Source of the DNA: Pseudomonas lalkuanensis
GTDB lineage: Bacteria > Pseudomonadota > Gammaproteobacteria > Pseudomonadales > Pseudomonadaceae
Direction: 5' to 3'
DNA length: 64,000 nt
Assembly (NCBI RefSeq): GCF_008807375.1
Contig: NZ_CP043311.1
Span: forward strand, 4,196,001-4,260,000
The notes beneath the pieces are model-generated. The model was not told the DNA's origin. It made no database searches and saw only the letters and a program-made list of their open reading frames with translations. A program made the translations under genes and the position numbers. Positions 9,069 through 17,808 of this stretch are shown piece after piece (positions within the stretch are counted from its first letter, which is position 1; every line of letters starts with the position of its first letter).

Positions 9069-10354
9069 GGTCGGAACAGCTCCACAGCCGCCCGGGGATT
9101 GGACGGCAGGTAGAAGTGAATGTAGGAGGCGGTAAGACGGCCGCTGCGGAACACCGCCTCGGCCACCGGTTTGTCGTTAGGGCAGAGGCCGCGAACCAGG
9201 GGCTCCAGCGACGAATCCAGCAACGAATGGTGGAAGGTGTGACCGCGCAGATTGCCTTCCGGCAGCGGTGCTTCCTGCAGGGCCAGGGCCGCCAGGCGCT
9301 TCTGCATGGTGGCGCGGCCGGGCAACAGGCCAAGCAGTTCGGCGCGCTCTCCGCCCGCGTCGGTCAGGGCGTCGAGCAGGTAGAGCATGCCACCGCACTC
9401 GGCGAGCATCGGCTTGCCCGCCCCGTGGTGCGCGCGGATGGCCTCGGCCATGGCGCGGTTGCCTTCCAGCTGGCGCAGATGCAGTTCGGGGTATCCGCCG
9501 GGCAGATAGAGGCTGTCCACCTCGGGCAGGTGCTCATCGGCCAGCGGCGAGAAGTACACCAGTTCGGCGCCCAGGCGCTGCAGCAGGTCGAGGTTGCCCT
9601 GATAGAGGAAGGCAAAGGAGGTGTCCCGCGCGACGCCGATGCGCACGCCGGCCAGCTCTTCGCCGACCGCCTGGACCTCGGGCGCGGCGAAATTCACCGC
9701 CGGCGGCAAGGCCACTTCGGCGCTGGCGGCCAGGGCATCGGCGGCGGCGTCCAGGCGCGCGTCCAGGTCCGCCAGTTCTTCGGCCTGCACCAGCCCCAGG
9801 TGACGGCTGGGCAGCTCCACATCCGCGCTGCGCGGCAGGGCGCCGTACCAGCGAATCCAGTCCGGCAGGCTGTCGCGGATCAGGTCGCTGTGACGCTGGC
9901 TGCCGACACGATTGCCGAGCACGCCGGCAAAGGGCAGGTCCGGCTGGTAAGTGGCCAGGCCCACGGCCAGGGCGCCAAAGGTCTGAGCCATGGCGGCGCC
10001 ATTGATCACGCCGAGTACCGGCACGCCAAAATGGCGCGCCAGGTCAGCGGCCGAGGGCGAGCCGTCGAACAGCCCCATCACGCCCTCGATCAGGATCAGG
10101 TCGGCCTCCCCCGCCGCTTCCCAGAGCAGGCGGCGGCTTTCCGCCTCGCCCACCATCCACAGGTCCAGCTGGTAGACCGGAGCCCCGGATGCTCGGGCAA
10201 GGATCATCGGGTCGAGGAAGTCCGGCCCGCACTTGAACACCCGCACGCGCCTGCCCTGGCGGGCATGCAGGCGGGCCAGTGCGGCAGTGACGGTGGTCTT
10301 GCCCTGGCCGGAGGCGGGTGCGGCGATCAGCAGGGCGGGGCAGGAGCGCGACAT
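9065..10354 (-). CDS. cobB: Cobyrinic acid a,c-diamide synthase / hydrogenobyrinate a,c-diamide synthase
   Basis: A 429-residue glutamine amidotransferase (CbiA/CobB family) that amidates the a and c carboxylates of the corrin ring. The N-terminal P-loop reads APASGQGKTTVTAALARLH, and the C-terminal glutaminase domain has MLAECGGMLYLLD (nucleophile Cys) and LRGHTFHHSLL. Its start shares one base with the cobO stop (TGATG) and its stop overlaps bluB by four bases. The rest of the corrin-ring pathway is not in this window. This gene is unrelated to the sirtuin also called CobB. Confidence 0.95.
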   Translation of the reverse strand: MSRSCPALLIAAPASGQGKTTVTAALARLHARQGRRVRVFKCGPDFLDPMILARASGAPVYQLDLWMVGEAESRRLLWEAAGEADLILIEGVMGLFDGSPSAADLARHFGVPVLGVINGAAMAQTFGALAVGLATYQPDLPFAGVLGNRVGSQRHSDLIRDSLPDWIRWYGALPRSADVELPSRHLGLVQAEELADLDARLDAAADALAASAEVALPPAVNFAAPEVQAVGEELAGVRIGVARDTSFAFLYQGNLDLLQRLGAELVYFSPLADEHLPEVDSLYLPGGYPELHLRQLEGNRAMAEAIRAHHGAGKPMLAECGGMLYLLDALTDAGGERAELLGLLPGRATMQKRLAALALQEAPLPEGNLRGHTFHHSLLDSSLEPLVRGLCPNDKPVAEAVFRSGRLTASYIHFYLPSNPRAAVELFRP

Positions 10355-10965
10355 CAGAACTCCACGCCCTTCTGGGCTTTCACGCCGGACTTGAAGGCGT
10401 GCTTGACCAGGGTCATTTCGGTGACGGTGTCGGCGGCGTCGATCAGCCCCTGGGGCGCGCCACGGCCGGTGGCGACCACGTGCTGGTGCTCGGGGCGGGA
10501 TTCGATGTCGCGCAGCACCTCGTCCAGTTCCAGGTAGCCGTGCTTGAGGGCGATGTTCAGCTCGTCCAGCACCACCAGGCCGATCTGCGGGTCGTCCAGC
10601 AGGCCGCGGGCGACGGCCCAGGCCGCCCGCGCCTTTTCGATGTCGCGCTGGCGGTCCTGGGTATCCCAGGTGTAGCCCTCGCCCATCACGTGGTAGCTGA
10701 CTTCCTCAGGGAAGCGGCGAAAGAAATTCTCTTCGCCGGTGGACATGCCGCCCTTGATGAACTGCACCACGCCGACCTTGAGGCCGTGGCCGAGGGCGCG
10801 GGCGACCATGCCGAAGGCCGAGCTGCTCTTGCCCTTGCCGTTGCCGGTGTGCACCAGCAGCAGGCCGTACTCATCCTGGGCCTGGGCGATCTTCTCGTCG
10901 ATCACGGCCTTCTTGCGTTGCATGCGGGCCTTGTGGCGGGCGTCGCGGTCGGCGGATTCGGTCAT
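10354..10965 (-). CDS. cobO: Cob(I)yrinic acid a,c-diamide adenosyltransferase (CobA/CobO/BtuR type)
   Basis: A 203-residue ATP:corrinoid adenosyltransferase that adds the upper 5'-deoxyadenosyl ligand. The P-loop LLVHTGNGKGKSSSAFG is near residue 35, and VVLDELNIALKHGYL and RPEHQHVVATGRGAP are family signatures. The charged N-terminus (RDARHKARMQRKKAVIDEK) resembles the helical cap of this family. It is the first biosynthetic gene after btuB, with only 13 bases between them, so both should be on the riboswitch-controlled transcript. Confidence 0.96.
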   Translation of the reverse strand: MTESADRDARHKARMQRKKAVIDEKIAQAQDEYGLLLVHTGNGKGKSSSAFGMVARALGHGLKVGVVQFIKGGMSTGEENFFRRFPEEVSYHVMGEGYTWDTQDRQRDIEKARAAWAVARGLLDDPQIGLVVLDELNIALKHGYLELDEVLRDIESRPEHQHVVATGRGAPQGLIDAADTVTEMTLVKHAFKSGVKAQKGVEF

Positions 10966-10978
10966 CGGATGTTCCTCG

Positions 10979-12847
10979 TCACAGAGCTTGGTAACGGACG
11001 GTGAAAAACACTGCCTGTCCCGGCTGGTTGAAGTCCAGCGCGGTTTCGTAGTCGGCGTCGAGCAGGTTGGTGACCTTGGCCTGCAGGCGCCATGCCTCGG
11101 TCAGCCAGTATTCGCCACGCAGGTCGACGGTGGCATAGCCGGCCAGGCGGTCGTCGTTTTCCACGTCGTCGAAGCGCCGCCCTTCGGCATGCAGGGTCGC
11201 GCCGAGGCCGAAGCGCCCGATGCGGCGATCGAGGTCCAGGTTGAAGACCTCGCGGGCGCGGCGCGGCAGTTCATTGCCATGATTGGCGTCGTGGGCGCGG
11301 TTCTCGGTGTCGAGAAGGGTCGCGTTGGCCTGCCAGTCCCACCCCAGCCAATGGCTGCCGAGCACCAGTTCGATGCCGTCGATGCGTGCCTTGCCGATGT
11401 TGTTGGGGCTGCCGAACGGCCCCAGCCCGGAGTTCGCGTCATGCACGATCATGTCATCGACATTGGTGCGGAAGGCGTTGGCGGACCAGCGCCCCCAGTC
11501 GTGCTCACCGGCCAGGCCGACCTCGAAGGTCCCGGAGGTTTCCGCGTCCAGGTTCGGGTTGCCGTAGTCGGGGAAGTACAGCTCGTTGAAGCTCGGTGCC
11601 TTGAAGGCGGTGCCGTAGCTCAGGGCGAAGCGCACCGCGTCGGTCAGGGCGTAGCCCCAGGCGGCGTTGCCGGTGTCGTGGGTGCCGAATTGTTCGTTGT
11701 CGTCGCGGCGCAGGCTGAGCTGCCAGTCCTGGCGCCCGTGCTCGCCCAGGTACTGGGCGAACCAGCCCTTGTTCAGCCGCGAGTCCTCGGCGAATGCCGT
11801 GGAACCGCTGACTTCGTCCTGCTGCCAGTCGTAACCCAGGGTCAGCACATGGCCTTCGGCCAGGGTCAGGTCGTTCAGCCAGGATGCCGAGTTGCGCTGG
11901 GAATCGAATTGCGACGAGAAGAGGCCGCCGGTTTCCTCTCGGGAGAGGTCTTCGCTGCGGCCCGCCTGCAGGGTCACGTCCCAGGGCTCCAGCGGACTGA
12001 AGCGTGCGCGACCGCCGATGAGCCGCTGCTCGTTGTCGGCGTTGGCGTTCCACCCGCCCCCCACGCTGTAGGGGCTGACCAGGTCGTAATCGTTGTGGGC
12101 CTTGGCGCGCATCAGGGTGCCGTCGAGTTCCAGGCCATTGTCGAAGCGGTAGCCGGCGCGCAGGTTGCCGGACAGGTTGCGATAACCGTCGGCATCGGGC
12201 TCGTGATAGCTGCTGCGCGCACTGAGTGCGTCGATGCCGTCGGTGTCCTGGCTACTGACGCCGAGGCTATACCAGACCCGGCCATCGCCGCCGGAAACGC
12301 CAGCGCTGCCGTCATAGCTGTCGTGGGTGCCGTATCCTGCCGAGAACCAGGGTTTGGCCCCATCCTGTCCGCCCTTGCGGGTGAAGATCTGGATCACGCC
12401 GCCGATGGCTTCGGAGCCATAGAGACTGGAACGCGGGCCACGAACCACTTCGATGCGGTCGATCAGCTCCACCGGCAAGTCCTGGAAAGCGGTCAGGCCA
12501 TTGCTGACCGAGCCCACCTTGACGCCGTCTATCAGCACCAGTACGTGATCCGACTCGGTGCCACGAATGGATACCGAAGTCTGCTTGCCCGGCCCGCCGT
12601 TGTTACTGAGGGTCACGCCCGGCACCCTGCGCAGAAGCTCGGGCACCGAACGGGCCTGGCTGCGTTCGATCTCTTCGCGGTCGATCACGGTGCTGGCGGC
12701 CAGGCTCGCGCGCACCGGCCGTTCGCTACGGGTCGCAGTGACCACCTGTTCGTCCAGCGTCAGGGGCGCGGCGGCCAGGAAGGGGGAAATGGACGTACCG
12801 CCGAGCAGCGCAAGCGCCGCCGGCCTGAAGAAAGGCTTGCGAATCAA
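10979..12847 (-). CDS. btuB: TonB-dependent vitamin B12 outer-membrane receptor
   Basis: A 622-residue TonB-dependent receptor for cobalamin. After an N-terminal signal segment (FFRPAALALLGG...AAA) comes a TonB-box-like TLDEQVVTATRSE, then the plug domain (RSVPELLRRVPGVTLSNNGG; IEVVRGPRSSLYGSEAIGG) and a beta-barrel ending in the aromatic VFFTVRYQAL. I use a TTG start at 12847 because GGAG lies 8 bases upstream and the resulting N-terminus is a normal signal peptide; earlier in-frame codons would add Arg/Pro-rich residues translated from the riboswitch tail. It is first in the cob operon. Confidence 0.93.
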   Translation of the reverse strand: MIRKPFFRPAALALLGGTSISPFLAAAPLTLDEQVVTATRSERPVRASLAASTVIDREEIERSQARSVPELLRRVPGVTLSNNGGPGKQTSVSIRGTESDHVLVLIDGVKVGSVSNGLTAFQDLPVELIDRIEVVRGPRSSLYGSEAIGGVIQIFTRKGGQDGAKPWFSAGYGTHDSYDGSAGVSGGDGRVWYSLGVSSQDTDGIDALSARSSYHEPDADGYRNLSGNLRAGYRFDNGLELDGTLMRAKAHNDYDLVSPYSVGGGWNANADNEQRLIGGRARFSPLEPWDVTLQAGRSEDLSREETGGLFSSQFDSQRNSASWLNDLTLAEGHVLTLGYDWQQDEVSGSTAFAEDSRLNKGWFAQYLGEHGRQDWQLSLRRDDNEQFGTHDTGNAAWGYALTDAVRFALSYGTAFKAPSFNELYFPDYGNPNLDAETSGTFEVGLAGEHDWGRWSANAFRTNVDDMIVHDANSGLGPFGSPNNIGKARIDGIELVLGSHWLGWDWQANATLLDTENRAHDANHGNELPRRAREVFNLDLDRRIGRFGLGATLHAEGRRFDDVENDDRLAGYATVDLRGEYWLTEAWRLQAKVTNLLDADYETALDFNQPGQAVFFTVRYQAL

Positions 12848-12921
12848 GGTTGGATCTCCGTCGTGCCACCCGCGCGACATCTCAGTGGGTACTGCATGCG
12901 GAACGATCCGCGATGCCCTGT

Positions 12922-13112
12922 GTGCGACAGGCCGGTCTCCGGGCTTGCGAGTGGAGCGATGCGCTCCTGTGCCGCGCCTTCCCATGCTGGAGCACAGTGG
13001 CCGATTGCGGCATTCGACTCGCCTACCGTTGCGGGGGCAGCGCCGGATTCTTCGAAGGAATGGACCGGCTTCCCTGTTTCACCCCGTAGGCCAAGGCCAA
13101 GGGGCACCTGAG
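12922..13112 (-). promoter_or_regulatory. Cobalamin (AdoCbl) riboswitch
   Basis: Read on the minus strand, the leader of btuB has the conserved blocks in order: AGGTGCCCC, TGAAACAGGGAAGCCGGT, ATCCGGCGCTGCCCCCGC followed by AACGGTAGGCGA, the GGCCACTG box, and GGGAAGGCG ... AGCCCGGAGACCGGCC. These match the established cobalamin riboswitch consensus. About 75 bases separate its 3' end from the TTG start of btuB. High adenosylcobalamin should reduce expression of btuB and, if the transcript is continuous, of the ten cob genes behind it. Confidence 0.96.
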
Positions 13113-13177
13113 GCAGCGGCGAAGGTTAGAGGGTGCGCGGGGTAGCGTCAAATCGGCGCGAGCGACCGGCGCGGCCC

Positions 13178-13915
13178 TCAACAGGCAGCAAGGCTGGCAA
13201 TCAGGGCCGCCATCACCTCCCCCGCCGCGCCTTGCAGGCAAAGGTCGGCACGCGCGCTGAGGGGCGTGGGCTGCGGGTTGATTTCCACCAGATGGGCGCC
13301 ATGACGTTTGGCCAGGAATGGCAGTTCGGCCGCCGGGTAGACCAGGCTGGAGGTGCCGATGCTGAGGAACAGGTCCGCGTCCTGGCTGGCCTCGGCAGCC
13401 ACCTCCAGCGCGGATTCAGGCAGGCTCTCGCCGAACCAGACCACGGCCGGGCGCAACAGGCCGCCGCATTCGCAGCGCGGGATGCTGCGCACATCCTCCG
13501 GCCAGTCGCCGCCATCGCGCCGGCACTTGAAGCATTTCAGGCGATGGATATTGCCGTGCAGTTCCAGAGGCGCGCCGCTACCGGCGCGCTGGTGGAGGCC
13601 GTCGACGTTCTGGGTGATCAGGGTGACCTTCGGCAGCCGCCGCTCCAGTTCCGCAATGGCCAGGTGCGCCGGGTTGGGTTGCACCGCCAGGCAGCGCTCA
13701 CGGCGCCAGGCGTACCAGTCCCAGACCGTCTGCGGATCGGCCCGGAAGCCCTCGGGGCTGGCCAGTTCCTCGGGGCGGTATTTCGCCCAGAGGCCGGTCT
13801 GGGCGTCGCGAAAGGTCGGGATTCCGCTCTCGGCGGAAACGCCAGCGCCGGTGAAGATCACCAGATGGCAGGCATTGCACAGGCGCGAGACAAGGTCGTC
13901 GGGGATGCGCGTCAT
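13178..13915 (-). CDS. NAD-dependent deacylase, sirtuin class III (SIRT5/CobB-like)
   Basis: A 245-residue sirtuin that removes acyl groups from lysine using NAD. GAGVSAESGIPTFR (residues 23-36), TQNVDGLH (101-108) and catalytic His120 are present, with Zn cysteines at 128, 131, 148 and 150. Tyr68 and Arg71 form the YxxR signature of sirtuins that also remove succinyl and malonyl groups, so desuccinylase activity is inferred. It ends about 65 bases before the riboswitch and is followed upstream, in tight order, by an HNH protein and an O-methyltransferase. Confidence 0.92.
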   Translation of the reverse strand: MTRIPDDLVSRLCNACHLVIFTGAGVSAESGIPTFRDAQTGLWAKYRPEELASPEGFRADPQTVWDWYAWRRERCLAVQPNPAHLAIAELERRLPKVTLITQNVDGLHQRAGSGAPLELHGNIHRLKCFKCRRDGGDWPEDVRSIPRCECGGLLRPAVVWFGESLPESALEVAAEASQDADLFLSIGTSSLVYPAAELPFLAKRHGAHLVEINPQPTPLSARADLCLQGAAGEVMAALIASLAAC

Positions 13916-13917
13916 TT

Positions 13918-14238
13918 TCAGTGCCTCGGGGTGAATCCCGCTGGCTTGCCCGCCAACCAGCGGACGAAGGTTCGCAGGCGCTCGTCGCCCAGCAGGGCAT
14001 CGCGGTTGTTGTAGGTCAGGGCCAGTTCCTTCTCGCTGAACAGCTTGTGGATCTGGTTGTGGCAGGGGCGGCAGACCCAGAGGGTGGCGGTGATGCGTTC
14101 GCTCTTGCCGAAGCGCTTCTGCACATAGGGCTTGTCGTGCAACGCCTTGGGGATCAGGTGATGGCGGGTCAGCGTCGATGCGCGACCACAGAGTTCGCAG
14201 GCATCGGGCTGGGGCGGAAGGCGAATTGGCTCGGGCAT
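13918..14238 (-). CDS. Small HNH-domain protein
   Basis: A 106-residue protein with an HNH-type zinc finger: CELC at residues 14-17, LTRHHLIP with His26/His27, and CRPCHNQIH at 56-64. The motif suits a DNA nuclease or DNA-binding fold. The sirtuin begins two bases after its stop, and the O-methyltransferase stop lies five bases upstream, so the three genes look co-transcribed. The role is not known; such stand-alone HNH proteins are common in Pseudomonas and no defence partner is next to it. Confidence 0.8.
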   Translation of the reverse strand: MPEPIRLPPQPDACELCGRASTLTRHHLIPKALHDKPYVQKRFGKSERITATLWVCRPCHNQIHKLFSEKELALTYNNRDALLGDERLRTFVRWLAGKPAGFTPRH

Positions 14239-14243
14239 GCCCT

Positions 14244-14894
14244 TCAGCGCTTGCGGCAGAGGGTCAGGCCGTCGCCTACCGGCAGCATCGAGAGGTCGAC
14301 ACGCTGATCGTTCTTCAAGGCCAGATTGAGCGCCTGGATGGCGCGGGTGTCGGGGTCATCCGGCTGTTCTTCCAGGACCCGACCGCTCCAGAGCACGTTG
14401 TCGAACAGGATCAGGCCGCCCGTGCGCGCCAAGCGCAGGGCTTCTTCCAGATAGACCGGGTAATTGGCCTTGTCGGCGTCGATGAAGATCAGGTCGAAAC
14501 GGCCGTCTTGCAAACCAGCGAGAGTGTCCAGCGCTGGCGCGAGACGCAGCTCGATGCGTCCGGCCATGCCGGCCTCCTGCCAGTACCGGCAGGCGATGGC
14601 GTTGTAGTCGCCGGGCAGGTCACAGCAGATCATCTGGCCATCGCCAGGCAGTTCGGCGGCCATGCACAGGGCACTGTAGCCGGTGAAGGTACCCACCTCG
14701 AGGATGCGCCGGGCGCCGGTGAGCTTGACCAGCATGGCCATGAACTGGCCCTGCTCCGGCGCGATCTGCCAGCGGGCCATGGGCAGTGCCGCGGTTTCAG
14801 CGCGCAGACGTTCGAGGAGGGGCGACTCCCGCAGCGAAACCTCGAGGAGATAGCCGTAGAGGGCGTCGTCCAGGTTCAGCGTGCGGTTGGTCAT
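14244..14894 (-). CDS. SAM-dependent O-methyltransferase (catechol/caffeoyl-CoA OMT family)
   Basis: A 216-residue class-I methyltransferase of O-methyltransferase family 3. ILEVGTFTGYSALCMAAEL is the SAM-binding motif I, FDLIFIDADKANYP has the Asp pair that binds metal and substrate hydroxyls, and LILFDNVLWSGRV follows the usual order. It would methylate a catechol-like or hydroxylated small molecule; the actual substrate cannot be read here. Its neighbours do not form a pathway with it. Confidence 0.88.
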   Translation of the reverse strand: MTNRTLNLDDALYGYLLEVSLRESPLLERLRAETAALPMARWQIAPEQGQFMAMLVKLTGARRILEVGTFTGYSALCMAAELPGDGQMICCDLPGDYNAIACRYWQEAGMAGRIELRLAPALDTLAGLQDGRFDLIFIDADKANYPVYLEEALRLARTGGLILFDNVLWSGRVLEEQPDDPDTRAIQALNLALKNDQRVDLSMLPVGDGLTLCRKR

Positions 14895-14901
14895 GGATGC
14901 C

Positions 14902-15429
14902 TCAGTGGGATTGCGCCAGGCGTGGATCGAAGATTACGCGCTTGGCGCTGAGATAGCTTCGTTGCCAGTAGCTGTTCGACAGACTGTCGAGCCGTACCGT
15001 TCCGCCGGTGCGTGGCGCATGGACGAAACGCCCTTCGCCCACATAGATACCGGCGTGGCTGACCTGGCCGCCGCCGTTGGTGGCGAAGAACACCAGATCG
15101 CCGCTTTGCAGGGCATTGATGCCGATGCTGGGGGCGCGCATGGAGATCAGCTCGCGGGTAGAACGCGGCAGGCTGATGCCCGCGGCGTCGCGGTAGACGT
15201 AGCCGATCAGGCCACTGCAGTCGAAACCGCTGTCCGGGGTGTTGCCGCCCCAACGATAGGGCGTGCCCACCAGACCGAGAGCGCGGAACAGCACGTCTTC
15301 GGCCGCCGGCGAGAACTGTTGGACGGCGGTGGTGACGACAGGAGGGGAATAAGGCGGCGGCGCCTTGCTCGCACAAGCGGTGAGCAGCGAGGCCAGGGCC
15401 AGAATGGCAAGGCGGTCCGGTGCGAGCAT
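14902..15429 (-). CDS. NlpC/P60 peptidoglycan endopeptidase lipoprotein
   Basis: A 175-residue probable outer-membrane lipoprotein with lipobox LLTAC (Cys19). The NlpC/P60 domain carries Cys71 in GFDCSG, His125 in VSHAG and a third polar position at His137 in FVHAP. Such enzymes cut D-Glu-meso-DAP bonds in peptide stems. It is followed closely by the methyltransferase and preceded by a second NlpC/P60 gene sharing the PYRxGG...FDCSG core, so the two are tandem paralogues separated by a terminator. Confidence 0.92.
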   Translation of the reverse strand: MLAPDRLAILALASLLTACASKAPPPYSPPVVTTAVQQFSPAAEDVLFRALGLVGTPYRWGGNTPDSGFDCSGLIGYVYRDAAGISLPRSTRELISMRAPSIGINALQSGDLVFFATNGGGQVSHAGIYVGEGRFVHAPRTGGTVRLDSLSNSYWQRSYLSAKRVIFDPRLAQSH

Positions 15430-15516
15430 GGCAAGTCAGTCCTGACTTGAAGAATGCTCGCTAATTTGCTGATCTCACAGTGATATTGCAAGAGGTAGCG
15501 GTGCGATTGTGCACAA

Positions 15517-15553
15517 AAAAGCCGAGGCGGCCATGAAGGCCGCCTCGGCTTGT
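15517..15553 (-). terminator. Rho-independent terminator between two NlpC/P60 genes
   Basis: A 12-bp perfect stem GCCGAGGCGGCC/GGCCGCCTCGGC with a 5-base loop is followed, in minus-strand sense, by six T. It ends the transcript of the 15573-16196 gene; the next gene downstream must use its own promoter. Confidence 0.93.
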
Positions 15554-15572
15554 CGTCTCGAGCCCGGCTGGA

Positions 15573-16196
15573 TCAGCGATGCAGCGGGTGACGAGTCGCG
15601 GTGTTCATCGCCAGGACGCGCTTGGCTTCCATGTAGCTGGCCTTCCAGTAGCGGTCGTCGAGACTGTCGACGCGCACACCGCCGCTGCGGCTGCTGCTGG
15701 AGTGAATGAACTGGTCGTCGCCGATATAGATGCCGGCGTGGCTGACGCGGCCACGGCCACGGTTGTTGAAGAACACGATATCGCCTGGTTGCAGCTCGCT
15801 GCGGGCGATCACCGGGGCATTCAGGTTGATCATCTCGCGAGTGGAGCGCGGCAGCTGGATACCGGCTTCTTCCTTGAACAGATAACCCACGAAGCCACTG
15901 CAGTCGAAACCGGTCTTCAGGGAACGGCCACCGAAGCGGTACGGGGTGCCCACCAGCTCGAAACCACGCTCCAGCAGGCCGTCGGCCAGGGACGGCATCT
16001 GGTAGGGCTCGTCATCGGTGAGGTTGGCCAGGTCCAGGGCAGTGGGTTCACGATCCGACAGCAGCGAATCGGGAGCGCCGTCGGCTGCGGGGGCCGCGGT
16101 CTGGAACTGGGGCTGCTGCACGTTGTTTGCGCAAGCGGCGAGAAACAGGGCGAAGGTGAGAGGCACGAGGGGTGCGAAGCGCTTCAGCATGGGCAC
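15573..16196 (-). CDS. NlpC/P60 peptidoglycan endopeptidase lipoprotein (paralogue)
   Basis: A 207-residue secreted lipoprotein with lipobox FLAAC (Cys22), a low-complexity linker of about 60 residues, and an NlpC/P60 domain with Cys99 (GFDCSG), His153 (VSHAG) and His165 (QFIHSS). It shares LVGTPYRFGG, LPRSTREMI and GDIVFFNN with the following gene, so the pair arose by tandem duplication; this copy has the longer linker. Role: cleavage of peptidoglycan stem peptides, probably during growth. It is followed by a strong terminator. Confidence 0.92.
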   Translation of the reverse strand: MPMLKRFAPLVPLTFALFLAACANNVQQPQFQTAAPAADGAPDSLLSDREPTALDLANLTDDEPYQMPSLADGLLERGFELVGTPYRFGGRSLKTGFDCSGFVGYLFKEEAGIQLPRSTREMINLNAPVIARSELQPGDIVFFNNRGRGRVSHAGIYIGDDQFIHSSSSRSGGVRVDSLDDRYWKASYMEAKRVLAMNTATRHPLHR

Positions 16197-16259
16197 GACC
16201 GTGTCGGACAGTTTTTGATGAAGCCGCGACTATGCCCTCTATCGACCTCATTTGCAAAT

Positions 16260-17024
16260 TTAATCGCCCGAAATGTGACTTAGCAGTCCCTGCAAAACAT
16301 CTAAGGCCTTTCCTCTGAGGTGTACATCGACGACGGGGCTGAGGTCGGTGAGCGCCGGATTGATTTCCACGGTGAAACCGCCTGCGTGGCGGGTGCGGAT
16401 GACGGGCTCGATGATGTAAGGAAAGCTCGCCGTGGTTCCCACCGAGATCACCGCATCGAATCCCTTGCGTAGCTCGGCGTAGAGGCTGTCGATGGCCTGC
16501 TCTGGGAGCATTTCTTCGAACAGCACCACGGGTGGGCGGAGAATACCACCACAGTCATGACATTTGGGAGGCATTTCCCCTGCCAGATGTCGGACAAGGT
16601 CGGAACTTTCCGCCCCGCAGGACTGGCAGAACAGCGGCGACAGTTCGCCATGGATCTCGATCAGCCGCTCCGGCGGCGAGCCCGCCTGGCGGTGATAGCC
16701 GTCGATGTTCTGCGTCAGCACCCAGCACTCCGGCTTGAGCTGTTGCAGCTGCGCGATGGCTTCGTGACCGGCGTTCGGCCGGGCACCGAGGCAGGCGCGG
16801 CCAAGCTGGGCGAGGTACTTCCAGCAGAGCGCCGGATTACGCCGCAGCATCGGGCCGGAAAGCGCCTCTTCTATAGGCAGGCCCTCTTCCGTCACGCCGT
16901 TGTAGAGGCCGCCCAGGCCCCGGTAGGTGGGCAGCCCCGAGTCGGCCGACAGACCGGCCCCGGTGATCACCAGGATTCGTTCGGCAGCCTTGATGGCTGC
17001 CGCTACACGCTGGATATCCGACAT
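16260..17024 (-). CDS. Sir2-family NAD-dependent protein deacylase (second sirtuin)
   Basis: A 254-residue sirtuin with GAGLSADSGLPTYR (22-35), TQNIDGYH (104-111), catalytic His125 and Zn cysteines 133, 136, 155 and 158. It lacks the YxxR acyl-pocket motif of the first sirtuin (here CWKYLAQLGR), and has a longer insert after the NAD-binding motif (RGLGGLYNGVTEEGLPIEEAL), so its acyl preference should differ. It is separated from the NlpC/P60 gene by about 60 bases. No obvious operon partner was seen. Confidence 0.9.
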   Translation of the reverse strand: MSDIQRVAAAIKAAERILVITGAGLSADSGLPTYRGLGGLYNGVTEEGLPIEEALSGPMLRRNPALCWKYLAQLGRACLGARPNAGHEAIAQLQQLKPECWVLTQNIDGYHRQAGSPPERLIEIHGELSPLFCQSCGAESSDLVRHLAGEMPPKCHDCGGILRPPVVLFEEMLPEQAIDSLYAELRKGFDAVISVGTTASFPYIIEPVIRTRHAGGFTVEINPALTDLSPVVDVHLRGKALDVLQGLLSHISGD

Positions 17025-17084
17025 GGTTCGCCCCCCTGTTCCGCTCGGCGCCCAGTGTCCGCCCGCAGCGATGGGAGGCGCAAC

Positions 17085-17756
17085 TCAGTGGTTGACGGTG
17101 TGGGCCAGCATCACGGAAAGCTGGCAGAGCGGACGGCCGCTTTCGGCGTGCCACTGGTTGAAGGCGGCCTGCACCTGGGCCAGGTCTTTCTGGCTGGTGG
17201 GCGCCTTGTCGATGATGTCCTGGGCCTTGAGGGCCGCGACCATGTCATCGGTGGGGATGAAGGTGTCCTTGCCGACCATGCGCAGGAAGCGCGGCGCCGA
17301 CAGCCCGCCCAACTGGTTGCCATGCCTGGCCAGGTATTTCCACAGGCCGACGATGTCGGTCGCCGGCCAATCGGCGATCAAGGCACCGAAGCTGCCCTTC
17401 TCCCGCGCCACGTCCAGCACGAACTGGGCATTGCGCGGCACGCTCTTGAGCTTGCCCAGGTGGCGGATCAGGCGCGTGTCCTGCATCAGCCGCTCCAGGT
17501 GCTCGGCCCCCATCAGCACCACCTTCTGCGGGTCGAAGCCGAAGAACGCCTCTTCGAACGCGGGCCACTTGGCATCCACCAGGCTGTGCTTGAGGCCCGC
17601 ACGAAACACCCGCAACGCCATCAACGACAGGTAGCGGTCATCACTGAGCGCCCGCAACTCGACATCGCTGCGCGGCTGCGGCAGGCGCGCTTCCAGGGCC
17701 TCGGCCGAGCCGAAGCGGTTCAGGCAGTACTCATGGAGCCAGCGGTAATCGCGCAT
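17085..17756 (-). CDS. DNA-3-methyladenine glycosylase I-like protein
   Basis: A 223-residue protein of the Tag-related group. LSDDRYLSLMALRVFRAGLKHSLVDAKWPAFEEAFFGFDP is arranged like the Tag helical core in which a base-binding pocket is formed, and the middle RLIRHLGKLKSVPRNAQFVLDVAREKGSFG also follows the family. It lacks the full cluster of Zn ligands I would expect in E. coli Tag, so it may be a divergent or specialised member. Likely role: alkylated-base recognition or excision in DNA repair. It lies 50 bases upstream of a REP and the ttcA stop. Confidence 0.75.
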   Translation of the reverse strand: MRDYRWLHEYCLNRFGSAEALEARLPQPRSDVELRALSDDRYLSLMALRVFRAGLKHSLVDAKWPAFEEAFFGFDPQKVVLMGAEHLERLMQDTRLIRHLGKLKSVPRNAQFVLDVAREKGSFGALIADWPATDIVGLWKYLARHGNQLGGLSAPRFLRMVGKDTFIPTDDMVAALKAQDIIDKAPTSQKDLAQVQAAFNQWHAESGRPLCQLSVMLAHTVNH

Positions 17757-17775
17757 GCAGAATCCTTTCAGGCAG

Positions 17776-17806
17776 CTCCCCTCCCCCGCAGGGAGAGGGA
17801 ACGGGG
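17776..17806. repeat. Degenerate REP (CCCCTCCCCC/GGGAGAGGG class)
   Basis: The sequence CTCCCCTCCCCCGCAGGGAG and the following AGGGAACGGGG form an imperfect stem of the same class as the elements at 1978-2111 and 38662-38729. It lies between the ttcA stop and the start of the glycosylase-like gene, both on the minus strand. Confidence 0.6.
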
Positions 17807-17808
17807 CA

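Noticed and set aside
9116..10537. 473-residue plus-strand frame opposite cobB and cobO
   Set aside because: Shadow of two well-supported cobalamin genes; Gly/His/Gln-rich without any domain.
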